A DNA stretch of 32,088 nt from Streptomyces sp. AV19 (GTDB taxonomy: Bacteria; Actinomycetota; Actinomycetes; Streptomycetales; Streptomycetaceae): the NCBI RefSeq assembly GCF_015999245.1, contig NZ_JAEAMR010000010.1:202305-234392 (forward strand). The letters run 5' to 3'. Made by a program: the position numbers and the translations under genes. The notes under the pieces were generated by a model. It was not told the DNA's origin and did not search any database. It was given only the letters and a program-made list of their open reading frames with translations. Shown here one piece after another: positions 7,143 to 14,792 of the stretch (the first letter of the stretch is position 1; every line of letters begins with the position of its first letter).

Positions 7143-7468
7143 CCTACGTACGCGTGGCCGCGCTCGGCGAGCTCGAGGAGGACACCCCGAAGCGGGTGGA
7201 GATCGAGGGCACCCCGGTCTCGGTCGTCCGCACCGGGGGCGAGGTCTTCGCCATTTACGACATCTGCTCGCACGCGAACGTCTCGCTCTCCGAGGGCGAG
7301 GTGGAGGACTGCGCCATCGAGTGCTGGCTGCACGGCTCCACGTTCGACCTGCGCACCGGAAAGCCGTCGGGGCTCCCCGCCACCCGACCGGTCCCCGTTT
7401 ACCCCGTCAAGATCGAAGGAGACGGCCCGGACGCGTCCGTGCTCGTCTCCATCACCCAGGAGTCCTGA
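7139..7468 (+). CDS. Rieske [2Fe-2S] ferredoxin within the suf operon
   Basis: A 109-residue cytosolic Rieske protein resembling the ferredoxin components of ring-hydroxylating dioxygenases. The cluster ligands are C43 and H45 (CSHANVSL) and C62 and H65 (CWLHGSTFDL), with the usual CXH-X16-CXXH spacing. The C-terminal TGKPSGLPATRPVPVYPVKIEGD strand is typical. It is locked into the operon by a 4-base overlap with sufD and a 7-base gap to sufC. Its exact role is not established here. An electron donor for cluster assembly or sulfane-sulfur reduction is an inference from position. No oxygenase partner gene is nearby. Confidence 0.92.
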   Translation: MTYVRVAALGELEEDTPKRVEIEGTPVSVVRTGGEVFAIYDICSHANVSLSEGEVEDCAIECWLHGSTFDLRTGKPSGLPATRPVPVYPVKIEGDGPDASVLVSITQES

Positions 7469-7475
7469 GTTCCCC

Positions 7476-8243
7476 ATGGCAACGCTTGAAATCCGCGACC
7501 TGCACGTCTCCGTCGAGGTCGAGAACGGCACCAAGGAGATCCTGCGCGGCGTCGACCTGACCGTGAAGCAGGGCGAGACCCACGCCATCATGGGTCCCAA
7601 CGGCTCCGGCAAGTCCACCTTGGCCTACTCCCTGGCCGGCCACCCCAAGTACACGATCACCGGCGGCACCGTCACCCTCGACGGTGAGGACGTCCTGGAG
7701 ATGTCCGTCGACGAGCGCGCCCGCGCCGGCGTCTTCCTGGCCATGCAGTACCCGGTCGAGGTCCCCGGCGTCTCGGTCTCCAACTTCCTGCGCACCTCCG
7801 CCACCGCCATCCGCGGCGAGGCCCCCAAGCTGCGCACCTGGGTCAAGGAGGTCAAGGAGTCCATGGAGCGGCTCCACATGGACTCCTCCTTCGCCGAGCG
7901 CAACGTCAACGAGGGCTTCTCCGGCGGTGAGAAGAAGCGCCACGAGATCCTCCAGCTGGAGCTCCTCAAGCCGAAGATCGCCATCCTCGACGAGACGGAC
8001 TCCGGTCTGGACGTCGACGCCCTGCGCATCGTTTCCGAGGGCGTCAACCGCGTCCGCGAGACCGGAGAGGTCGGCACCCTGCTCATCACGCACTACACCC
8101 GCATCCTCCGGTACATCAAGCCGGACTTCGTGCACGTCTTCGCCAACGGCCGCATCGCCGAGTCCGGTGGCGCCGAGCTCGCCGACAAGCTGGAGGAAGA
8201 GGGCTACGAGGCGTACGTGACGAAGGGAGGCGTAACCGCGTGA
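7476..8243 (+). CDS. sufC: Fe-S assembly ATPase SufC
   Basis: ABC-class ATPase subunit of the SufBC2D complex; ATP binding rearranges SufB and SufD during cluster building. It has 255 residues with Walker A GPNGSGKST at 40-48, the Q-loop region FLAMQYPVEVPGV, the SufC-type signature FSGGEKKR and Walker B AILDETDSGLDVD, followed by the switch histidine in LLITHYTRIL. No membrane partner is needed, and this is what separates SufC from transporter ATPases. Its TGA overlaps the sufS GTG (GTGA). Confidence 0.97.
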   Translation: MATLEIRDLHVSVEVENGTKEILRGVDLTVKQGETHAIMGPNGSGKSTLAYSLAGHPKYTITGGTVTLDGEDVLEMSVDERARAGVFLAMQYPVEVPGVSVSNFLRTSATAIRGEAPKLRTWVKEVKESMERLHMDSSFAERNVNEGFSGGEKKRHEILQLELLKPKIAILDETDSGLDVDALRIVSEGVNRVRETGEVGTLLITHYTRILRYIKPDFVHVFANGRIAESGGAELADKLEEEGYEAYVTKGGVTA

Positions 8244-9496
8244 CCCATATCCCGGGGTTGCTGGACACCGAGGCAATCCGCAAGGACTTCCCGATCCTGG
8301 ACCGCGTCGTCCACGACGGGAAGAAGCTGGTCTACCTGGACAACGCGGCGACCTCCCAGAAGCCGCGCCAGGTGCTCGACGTGATCGCCGAGTACTACGA
8401 GCGGCACAACGCCAACGTCCACCGCGGCGTGCACGTCCTCGCCGAGGAGGCGACGGCGCTGTACGAGGGCGCGCGCGACAAGATCGCGGCGTTCATCAAC
8501 GCGCCCAGCCGCGACGAGGTGATATTCACCAAGAACGCCTCGGAGTCGCTCAACCTCGTGGCGAACATGCTCGGCCTGGCCGACGAGCCCTACCGGGTGG
8601 ACCACGACACCGAGATCGTCATCACGGAGATGGAGCACCACTCCAACATCGTGCCGTGGCAGCTGCTCTCGCAGCGCACCGGCGCGAAGCTGAAGTGGTT
8701 CGGGCTGACCGACGACGGCCGGCTCGACCTCTCCGACATCGACCGGATCATCACCGAGAAGACCAAGGTCGTCTCGTTCGTGCTGGTCTCCAACATCCTG
8801 GGCACGGTCAACCCGGTCGAGGCCATCGTCCGGCGCGCCCAGGAGGTCGGTGCGCTGGTCGTCATCGACGCCTCGCAGGCCGCGCCGCACATGCCACTGG
8901 ACGTCCAGTCGCTCCAGGCCGACTTCGTGGCCTTCACCGGCCACAAGATGTGCGGCCCGGACGGCATCGGCGTCCTGTGGGGCCGCCAGGAGCTCCTGGA
9001 GGACCTGCCGCCGTTCCTCGGCGGCGGCGAGATGATCGAGACCGTCTCGATGCACTCCTCGACCTACGCTCCCGCGCCGCACAAGTTCGAGGCCGGTACG
9101 CCCCCGATCGCCCAGGCCGTCGGCCTCGGCGCGGCCGTGGACTACCTCACCTCGATCGGCATGGAGAAGATCGCCCGGCACGAGCACGCGCTCACCCAGT
9201 ACGCGATCCAGCGGCTCCAGGAGGTCCCCGACCTCCGGCTGATCGGCCCCACCACGGCCGAGGACCGCGGCGCCGCGATCTCCTTCACGCTCGGCGACAT
9301 CCACCCGCACGACGTGGGCCAGGTCCTCGACGAGCAGGGCATCGCCGTCCGGGTCGGCCACCACTGTGCGCGCCCGGTCTGCCTGCGGTACGGAATTCCG
9401 GCGACCACGCGGGCGTCGTTCTACCTGTACTCCACCCCCGGTGAGGTCGACGCGCTGGTCGAGGGCCTGGAGCACGTTCGGAACTTCTTCGGCTGA
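8240..9496 (+). CDS. sufS: Cysteine desulfurase SufS
   Basis: PLP enzyme that takes sulfur from L-cysteine, giving alanine and a persulfide for Fe-S assembly. It has 418 residues, normal for group II desulfurases. The PLP lysine is K236 (TGHKMCGPDGIG). The persulfide cysteine is C376 (RVGHHCARPVC). The N-terminal YLDNAATSQKP and the NANVHRGVH motif are typical. It starts with GTG overlapping the sufC stop. The next gene encodes the sulfur acceptor SufU, as in Firmicutes and other actinobacteria. Confidence 0.97.
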   Translation: MTHIPGLLDTEAIRKDFPILDRVVHDGKKLVYLDNAATSQKPRQVLDVIAEYYERHNANVHRGVHVLAEEATALYEGARDKIAAFINAPSRDEVIFTKNASESLNLVANMLGLADEPYRVDHDTEIVITEMEHHSNIVPWQLLSQRTGAKLKWFGLTDDGRLDLSDIDRIITEKTKVVSFVLVSNILGTVNPVEAIVRRAQEVGALVVIDASQAAPHMPLDVQSLQADFVAFTGHKMCGPDGIGVLWGRQELLEDLPPFLGGGEMIETVSMHSSTYAPAPHKFEAGTPPIAQAVGLGAAVDYLTSIGMEKIARHEHALTQYAIQRLQEVPDLRLIGPTTAEDRGAAISFTLGDIHPHDVGQVLDEQGIAVRVGHHCARPVCLRYGIPATTRASFYLYSTPGEVDALVEGLEHVRNFFG

Positions 9497-9526
9497 TGGG
9501 CAGATTGGGCAGATGGGCAGCGGACT

Positions 9527-9991
9527 GTGAAGCTTGATTCGATGTACCAGGACGTCATCCTGGACCACTACAAGCACCCGCACGGGCGGGGCTTGCGTCC
9601 CGGCGACGCCGAGGTGCACCACGTCAACCCGACGTGCGGCGACGAGATCACCCTGCGCGTCCGGCTCTCCGGCGAGACGGTCGAAGACGTCTCGTACGAG
9701 GGCCAGGGCTGCTCCATCAGCCAGGCCAGCGCCTCGGTGCTGAACGAGCTGCTGGTCGGCAAGGAGCTCGGCGACGCGCAGCGGATCCAGGAGACCTTCC
9801 TGGAGCTGATGCAGTCCAAGGGCCGTATCGAGCCCGACGACGCGATGGAGGAAGTGCTGGAGGACGCGGTCGCGTTCGCCGGCGTCTCCAAGTACCCCGC
9901 GCGGGTGAAGTGCGCCCTCCTGAGCTGGATGGCGTGGAAGGACGCGACTGCCCAGGCCCTGGGCGACAGCGCGGAAAGGAAGACCGCATGA
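9527..9991 (+). CDS. sufU: Zinc-dependent sulfurtransferase SufU
   Basis: Accepts persulfide sulfur from SufS and passes it to the SufBCD scaffold. The 154-residue protein has zinc ligands C37, D39 (NPTCGDE), C62 (GQGCSIS) and C129 (RVKCALL). It carries the roughly 20-residue insertion (around GDAQRIQETFLELMQSKG) that separates SufU from IscU. The GTG at 9527 starts the family motif LDSMYQDVILDHYKHP. The 30-base gap after sufS contains a short imperfect tandem repeat (GATGGGCA units) and no clear ribosome site. The end overlaps sufT by ATGA. Confidence 0.95.
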   Translation: MKLDSMYQDVILDHYKHPHGRGLRPGDAEVHHVNPTCGDEITLRVRLSGETVEDVSYEGQGCSISQASASVLNELLVGKELGDAQRIQETFLELMQSKGRIEPDDAMEEVLEDAVAFAGVSKYPARVKCALLSWMAWKDATAQALGDSAERKTA

Positions 9992-10320
9992 GCGACGAAG
10001 TGACCACCAAGCCGGCCACGGAGGAGGAGGTCCGCGAGGCCCTCTACGACGTGGTCGACCCCGAGCTGGGCATCGACGTCGTCAACCTCGGCCTGATCTA
10101 CGGCATCCACATCGACGACGCCAACATCGCCACCCTCGACATGACGCTGACGTCCGCGGCCTGCCCGCTGACCGACGTCATCGAGGACCAGGCGAAGTCC
10201 GCGACCGACGGCATCGTCAACGAGCTCCGGATCAACTGGGTCTGGATGCCGCCGTGGGGCCCCGACAAGATCACTGACGATGGGCGGGAGCAGCTCCGCG
10301 CCCTCGGCTTCAACGTCTGA
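9988..10320 (+). CDS. sufT: SufT, MIP18-family Fe-S maturation factor
   Basis: A 110-residue DUF59/MIP18 protein that helps Fe-S protein maturation, last gene of the operon. The core DVVDPELGIDVVNLGLIYGI and TSAACPLTDVI, with the conserved cysteine, is clear. The C-terminus WMPPWGPDKITDDGREQLRALGFNV is the usual ending in actinobacterial SufT. The ATG at 9988 overlaps the sufU stop. Its last 11 bases overlap the stop end of the minus-strand agmatine deiminase remnant. Confidence 0.94.
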   Translation: MSDEVTTKPATEEEVREALYDVVDPELGIDVVNLGLIYGIHIDDANIATLDMTLTSAACPLTDVIEDQAKSATDGIVNELRINWVWMPPWGPDKITDDGREQLRALGFNV

Positions 10321-10547
10321 TCGCCCAGGTCTCCAGCAGCCCGTCGCCCGGCAACGTCCGGGTGGCGGGCTGCTGTTGCGTCGCGCAGTGGATGCCGCCG
10401 CCGCCCTCGGCCAGGTCGTGGATCTCCACGGTCCTGATCTCCCGGCCGGGGTGGAGGTCCCGCAGGATCGAGACCGCCCGTTCGTCGGCCCGCCGGTCGC
10501 CGAACGGGCGGCACCACGATGGCGCCGTTGGCCACGTAGTAGTTGGC
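10310..10547 (-). pseudogene. 3' remnant of agmatine deiminase, frameshifted
   Basis: The minus strand encodes the C-terminal end of a peptidyl-arginine-deiminase family protein: NYYVANGAIVVPP, then, after a one-base shift, FGDRRADERAVSILRDL, and GGGGIHCATQQP, which holds the catalytic cysteine region of agmatine deiminases. The frame breaks at a CCC run near 10503-10509 (one extra C). About 75 codons remain. The coding sequence stops dead at 10547, where the tnpB element begins, and its missing 5' part is not found on the far side of the element. So insertion was followed by deletion, or the element marks a rearrangement joint. Confidence 0.85.
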
Positions 10548-10700
10548 TTGACGTCCTCACCTGGCTGAGGCCTGGCGATTCCCTCCAGCTCCGCCGTTGT
10601 TTCGGTGGGGCTCTGGGGTGGGTTCCTGTTTCAATGGCCACCGCTCCCGCGTGGGGAGTCTGACACGGCCTCCGCAGGCGTTTTGACGCTCCGCCTCCCG
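10548..10700 (-). ncRNA. Predicted omega/reRNA of the tnpB element (extent approximate)
   Basis: In IS200/IS605 elements the guide RNA overlaps the 3' end of tnpB and runs through the right end into flanking DNA. Here this would be minus-strand RNA ending at the right end (10548) and continuing with a guide from the flank, starting GCCAACTACTACG (agmatine deiminase sequence). The terminal hairpin at 10555-10570 contains the tnpB stop codon. The 5' limit is a guess; no direct evidence of transcription exists. Confidence 0.35.
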
Positions 10701-11844
10701 CCGCGTCTCAACAGCGAGTTTCCGTCCAGCGGCGCGTATGTTGATCTCGGCGTTCTCGTCCCGGTCGTGGGTGGTTCCGCAGGAGCAGGTCCAGATACGT
10801 ATCCGCAGTCCGGCCCGGCCCTTGGGTCCTTCGAGGGCTCCGCAGTGGGAGCACAGCTGAGTGGAGGGGAACCAACGGTCGATCTTGACGAAGGTCCGCC
10901 CGTACCGTGCACATTTGGCTTGCAGGGTGCGGGTGAACTTACCGAAGGATTGATCATGGATGCTCTTGCCTTGCCTGCCGCGTCGGTTGCCCATGCCCTT
11001 CACGTTCAGGTCCTCCACGTACACGGCTTGGCTCTCGCGCGTGATGGCGGTGGTGTGCTGGTCGATGAAGTCGCGGCGCTGATCGGCGACGCGGGCATGA
11101 ATCCTGGCAACGGCGAGCCTGGCTTTGCGCCGGTTGTTGCTTCCTTTCCTGCAGCGAGACAATTTGCGCTGCGCGCGGCGGAGTCTCTTCTCCGCGCGGC
11201 GCAGGAACCTGGGGGTGGAGATCTTCCGGCCGCGCAGCACCGCATAGGTGGTCAGGCCGAGGTCGATGCCGGTTTCGGTGTCGTCCAGGTCGAGTTCGGG
11301 CAGTGGCTTTGGCTCCGCCTCGACGACGAAGCTGGCAAAGTACCGGCCCGGACGGGTCTTTGATCACGGTCACGGACGATGGTTTGGCCGGGAGTTGGCG
11401 GGACCAGCGGACTCTTACGTCCCCGATTTTCGGCAGGCGGAGCTTCCCGCCCTCGGTGATGGCGAAACGCGCGTTGGCGGTGAAGCGGACCGCTTGACAC
11501 CCGCTCTTCTTCTTGAACTTCGGTGGCCCTATCTTGGGTCCCGTGCGCAGGCCCTTCTGCGAGGCGAAGAAGTTGCTGTAGGCCCTTTCCAGGTCCCGCA
11601 GGGACTGCTGAAGCACCACGGCGGACACCTCGCCCAGCCACGCTCGCTCCGGCGTCAGCTTCGCCTGGGTGATTACCCGCTTGGACAGCTCGGATGCCTT
11701 TGGCCGGGCAGCGCCCTCCCCGTATGCGTTACGGCACAGGCGCAGCGCGTCGTTCCACACAACACGTGTGCACCCGAACGCCTTGGCGAGATCCCGCTGT
11801 TGACCGGCGCTCGGGTACAGCCGGAACTGGTACCTGAGCTTCAT
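10557..11844 (-). pseudogene. tnpB: RNA-guided nuclease gene tnpB, one frameshift
   Basis: TnpB/IS891-type protein. From the ATG at 11844 the frame reads MKLRYQFRLYPSAGQQRDL through the wedge/REC part to SSVTVIKDPSG. One extra base in the GGCCC run near 11344-11350 then shifts the frame. The second part resumes as RYFASFVVEAEPKPLPEL and contains the whole RuvC nuclease: D in GIDLGLTTYAV, E in VYVEDLNVKGM, the zinc ribbon CSHCG...CSCG, and D in HDRDENAEINI. It ends ACGGRVRL...LKQEP, as in intact relatives, at 10557. Total length would be about 428 residues without the shift. All catalytic residues remain, so the damage is recent or a sequencing error. Confidence 0.85.
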
Positions 11845-11994
11845 GGCTCCGCACCCTACCGTGTTGGATTTACGGCCGAGCATCAGAATGTTCGCAGTGG
11901 CAGGAACTGCTCTTTCATGCTCATTTGCATAGGATTTCGTGACAAAACGCAGGCACACGGTGTTCAGCGTTTCGGTGCTGAGCCCCGGACCCGG

Positions 11995-13422
11995 TCATTT
12001 CTGGGCTCCGTCCCGTTGTCGTTCTCCCGCTGCCCCGAACCACCGTTCCAGCGCCGCCTCCAGTTCGTCCGTCCCCTCCTCGCCCGCCCAGCACACGTAG
12101 CCGTCCGGGCGCACCAGCATCCGCTCCCGCCCCGGCGTCCAGTCCACCCGGTCCGACCACCGTCGTACCGGCTCGGCTTCAGGGCCCGTGAACAGTCCCC
12201 TTCCCTCCGGCAGTCGGAGGTTCGGCAGGCGGCTGCCCACCAAGAGGTGATCGGGGGCGTCGGGCATGGGGTAGCGGATGTCGAGGCCGGAGATCATGCC
12301 GGCGATGCGGCGGTTGCCCTCGGGGGTGGAGAGGAGCGTGGTGATCACGGCGCGGACGGCGCGGGCGTCGGTGTCGGGGACCGCCAGCAAGCCCTGGGCC
12401 CGGGTGTTCTCCAGGACCGCCGCCCCGACCGGGTGCCGCTCGGAGTGGTACGTGCCGAGCAGCCCGGGCGGCGCGGACCCCCGTACCGTCGCCGCCAGCT
12501 TCCAGCCCAGGTTGAACGCGTCCTGGACCCCGAGGTTGAGGCCCTGGCCGCCCGCCGGGAGGTGGACGTGGGCCGCGTCGCCGGCCAGCAGCACCCGGCC
12601 GTTGACGTACGACTCGGCCTGCCGGGAGGCGTCCGTGAAGCGGGAGGCCCAGCGCACGGCCCGCACCCGGGGGCGGAAGCCGGGGCCGGAGCCCAGCGCC
12701 GCCCGGACCTCGGCCTCGTTCACCGGGGCGTCGGGGGACTCCTGGTCCGGTCTGAGGAAGATGTAGCGGTAGACGCCGTCGCCCAGCGGGGTCAGGAACG
12801 CCGTCGGGTCCTGCTCCATGTCGAACGAGGGCAGCCGCCACTCGGCGGGCAGCGCCGGGTCGTCCGCCAGCTCGACGTCGGCGACGGCCAGGGACACCCG
12901 CCCGTCCCGCCCGGGGAAGCCGACGCCCAGCTCCTTGCGCACCCGGCTGCGTCCGCCGTCCGCGCCGGCCAAGTAGGCGGCGCGCAGGGTGTGTTCGCCG
13001 TCCGGGCCGGTGAGCGTCGCGGTGACCCCGTCGGCGTCCTGCGCGAGGCCGGTCAGTTCGTGGCCGCGCAGGACCGGGATGCCGTACTCGGCCAGGTGGT
13101 CCTCCAGGAACCGCTCGACGCGGGCCTGGGGGATGCCCACCTGGTAGGGGAAGCGGGTGTCGAAGACGCCGTAGTCCAGCGGGATGCCGGCGAAGTGGCC
13201 CCGGGGCAGCGTGGCGAGGGCGCGGTCGGCGACCGGCTCCAGCCAGCCCCGCAGGTCGAGCATCTCCGCGGTGCGCGGCTGGAGGTTCAACGCCCGCGAC
13301 TGGCCGCCGCGTTCGCGGGTCCGCTCCACGACGACGGTGCGGACGCCGGCCAGGCCGAGTTCGTTGGCGAGGGTCAGCCCGGTGGGTCCGGCGCCGACGA
13401 CGATCACATCGGGGTCCGTCAT
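11995..13422 (-). CDS. FAD-dependent aromatic-ring monooxygenase, PheA/TfdB (Rox-like) family
   Basis: Flavoprotein hydroxylase that uses NAD(P)H and O2. The 475-residue protein shows the FAD-binding GAGPTG at 10-15, the DG motif AGADGGRSRVRKELG, and the GD motif GRVLLAGDAAHVHLPAGGQGLNLGVQDAFNLGWKLA. A C-terminal thioredoxin-like tail carries DGYVCWAG. The pattern GHFAGIPLDYG resembles rifampicin monooxygenase (Rox) and related antibiotic-tailoring enzymes, but the substrate cannot be deduced. It starts 4 bases after the membrane-protein gene, so it is the last gene of the TetR-controlled unit. The mobile element lies right downstream. Confidence 0.88.
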   Translation of the reverse strand: MTDPDVIVVGAGPTGLTLANELGLAGVRTVVVERTRERGGQSRALNLQPRTAEMLDLRGWLEPVADRALATLPRGHFAGIPLDYGVFDTRFPYQVGIPQARVERFLEDHLAEYGIPVLRGHELTGLAQDADGVTATLTGPDGEHTLRAAYLAGADGGRSRVRKELGVGFPGRDGRVSLAVADVELADDPALPAEWRLPSFDMEQDPTAFLTPLGDGVYRYIFLRPDQESPDAPVNEAEVRAALGSGPGFRPRVRAVRWASRFTDASRQAESYVNGRVLLAGDAAHVHLPAGGQGLNLGVQDAFNLGWKLAATVRGSAPPGLLGTYHSERHPVGAAVLENTRAQGLLAVPDTDARAVRAVITTLLSTPEGNRRIAGMISGLDIRYPMPDAPDHLLVGSRLPNLRLPEGRGLFTGPEAEPVRRWSDRVDWTPGRERMLVRPDGYVCWAGEEGTDELEAALERWFGAAGERQRDGAQK

Positions 13423-13426
13423 GGGA

Positions 13427-14086
13427 TCACGCCTTCAGTCCGTGGCGGGTGACGTAGCGCTTGTGGAACGTGATCAGGCCGGCGAGGACGACCAGCCACT
13501 GCACCGTACTCACCAGGGGCACCGAGCCGACGGGCAGGGTCATGGCCAGGACCACCCGGACCCCCGCGTCGAGCGTGAAGCCCGCGCCCCACACGGCGGT
13601 CAGCACCCGCAGGCGCCGCCGGAACACCGCGTTCCCGTCCCACTGGGACAGCCATGTGCGCCAGCCCTCCTCGCCGACCCGTGCCGTGACCACCGCCCGG
13701 GACATGGCCAGGACGAACGGCCGGCGGGTCGGCAGCGTGCCGAGGATCCACAGACCGATCAGGCCGAAGACCCAGCTGTCCCTGATGAGCAGGACGCGGG
13801 CGTCGCCGGTGACCAGGGTCATCACGGCCCCGGCGGTCATCAGGACGAGGGTGAACACGGCCATCGCCTCGACCCTGCGCCGCTTGGCCATGCCGTGGAC
13901 GATCCACGGCACGGCCAGCAGGCTGCCGGCGAGCAGGGCGAGCCACTGGCCGGCGCCCAGGGCCTGGAGGCCGTAGAACCCGCCGAGCGGGAGGGCGAGT
14001 TCGAAGAAGAGCTGCAGCGCCAGGTGCCGGCGGACGGCGGCGGCCTGCCGCCGCCCGCCGGGCGGCGCCACGAGCTGGGCGGTCAC
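13427..14086 (-). CDS. Integral membrane protein resembling VC0807-family proteins
   Basis: A 219-residue membrane protein with about five or six hydrophobic segments: ELALPLGGFYGLQALG, WLALLAGSLLAVPWIV, AVFTLVLMTAGAVMTLV, SWVFGLIGLWILGTL, a C-terminal GFTLDAGVRVVLAMTLP and LVSTVQWLVVLAGLITF. The pattern resembles VC0807-type proteins, whose function is unknown. The GTG start at 14086 overlaps the TetR stop (GTGA), so it is translated with the regulator. Its place between a TetR repressor and a flavin monooxygenase suggests a role in resistance or export; that is inference. Confidence 0.8.
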   Translation of the reverse strand: MTAQLVAPPGGRRQAAAVRRHLALQLFFELALPLGGFYGLQALGAGQWLALLAGSLLAVPWIVHGMAKRRRVEAMAVFTLVLMTAGAVMTLVTGDARVLLIRDSWVFGLIGLWILGTLPTRRPFVLAMSRAVVTARVGEEGWRTWLSQWDGNAVFRRRLRVLTAVWGAGFTLDAGVRVVLAMTLPVGSVPLVSTVQWLVVLAGLITFHKRYVTRHGLKA

Positions 14087-14721
14087 GGCGTCCTCCTCGT
14101 CGCGCGCTCGAAGAACTCGGCGAGCTCGCGGCCGTGGGCGGCGGCGTCGAAGCGGGGGTCCCGGGCGGCGCGCTGGACCAGGGAGTCGATGGAGCCGCGG
14201 AGGGCGTGGACCAGCGTCTCGGGGTTGAACTCGCGGAACTCCCCGGCCTCCTGGGCCAGGCGGATGCGCTCGACGAGGCTGTGGTTCATGTCCTCCATCG
14301 CGGCGGCGAACTCGCGCATCGAGGGGGTGTCCTCCCGGATGTTCGAGAGCACCTCCACCATCGCGGGCAGGTGCCGGGGAAACTCCGCCAGCAGCGCCAG
14401 GTTGGACTCGATGTGGGCGCGCAGCCGCCCCGAGGCCGTCGCCTCGGCCTCGATCCGGGGGCGCATGTAGCCGTCGGCGACCCGCATCACCTCGGCGACG
14501 ACCTCCCGCATGAGGTCGTCCTTGCCGGAGAAGTGGTACGAGATCATCCCGGTGCTGCTCAGCCCGGCCCGGCGCGCGATCCTCGTGAACGTGGCCTTGG
14601 CGTAGCCGACTTCGGCGATCACCTCGATCGCGGCGGCGACGATCTGCGCCCGCCGGGCCGCCTCGATGAACGTCCGGTCCGGTGGCGATTCCTGCTTGGC
14701 TTCGCTGCTTTTTGCTCGCAT
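14083..14721 (-). CDS. TetR/AcrR family repressor
   Basis: A 212-residue regulator with an N-terminal HTH (RRAQIVAAAIEVIAEVGYAKATFTRIARRAGLSSTGMISYHFSGKDDLM) and a ligand-binding C-terminal domain. The ATG at 14721 was preferred to an in-frame ATG at 14757 because the longer version would translate through two palindromes that look like its operators. One of these covers the chosen ATG itself. It heads the unit TetR-membrane protein-FAD monooxygenase, with overlaps or 4-base gaps, so it probably controls all three. The inducing ligand is unknown, perhaps a substrate of the monooxygenase. Confidence 0.88.
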   Translation of the reverse strand: MRAKSSEAKQESPPDRTFIEAARRAQIVAAAIEVIAEVGYAKATFTRIARRAGLSSTGMISYHFSGKDDLMREVVAEVMRVADGYMRPRIEAEATASGRLRAHIESNLALLAEFPRHLPAMVEVLSNIREDTPSMREFAAAMEDMNHSLVERIRLAQEAGEFREFNPETLVHALRGSIDSLVQRAARDPRFDAAAHGRELAEFFERATRRTP

Positions 14722-14757
14722 GAGCAAAGCGTAGGAGCGGTTTGCTCGGCCGAGCAA
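14712..14757. promoter_or_regulatory. Two 16-bp palindromic TetR operators
   Basis: TTGCTC-GCAT-GAGCAA at 14712-14727 and the perfect palindrome TTGCTCGGCCGAGCAA at 14742-14757. Their centres are 30 bases apart, close to three helical turns. The first covers the start codon of the TetR gene at 14721. A further AAGCAA half-site lies at about 14772. The geometry suggests cooperative autorepression at the promoter of the TetR unit. Confidence 0.75.
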
Positions 14758-14792
14758 GTATTGGTTTGGTCAAGCAAAACGGAACGATGGAT

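Larger units (their letters stand above)
10548..11950 (-). mobile_element. IS1341/IS605-type element carrying only tnpB (left end approximate)
   Basis: A TnpB-only element inserted on the minus strand. Its right end is well placed: coding homology to agmatine deiminase stops at 10547, and the element side reads GACGTCAA, preceded by a small hairpin (10555-10570, 5-bp stem CCTCA/TGAGG). Subterminal hairpins and a TCAA-like end are usual for IS200/IS605 elements. No tnpA gene is present, so it would need TnpA in trans. The left end is not resolved; base composition drops between about 11860 and 11960, where another small ATGC/GCAT hairpin lies, so the limit is given only approximately. Confidence 0.7.

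Noticed and set aside
9495..9519. Three imperfect GATGGGCA units between sufS and sufU
   Set aside because: Too short and too close to normal spacer length to be more than local slippage; mentioned only under sufU.
11248..13452. A 734-codon plus-strand frame across tnpB and the monooxygenase
   Set aside because: It is antisense to two well-recognised genes and has only low-complexity composition.
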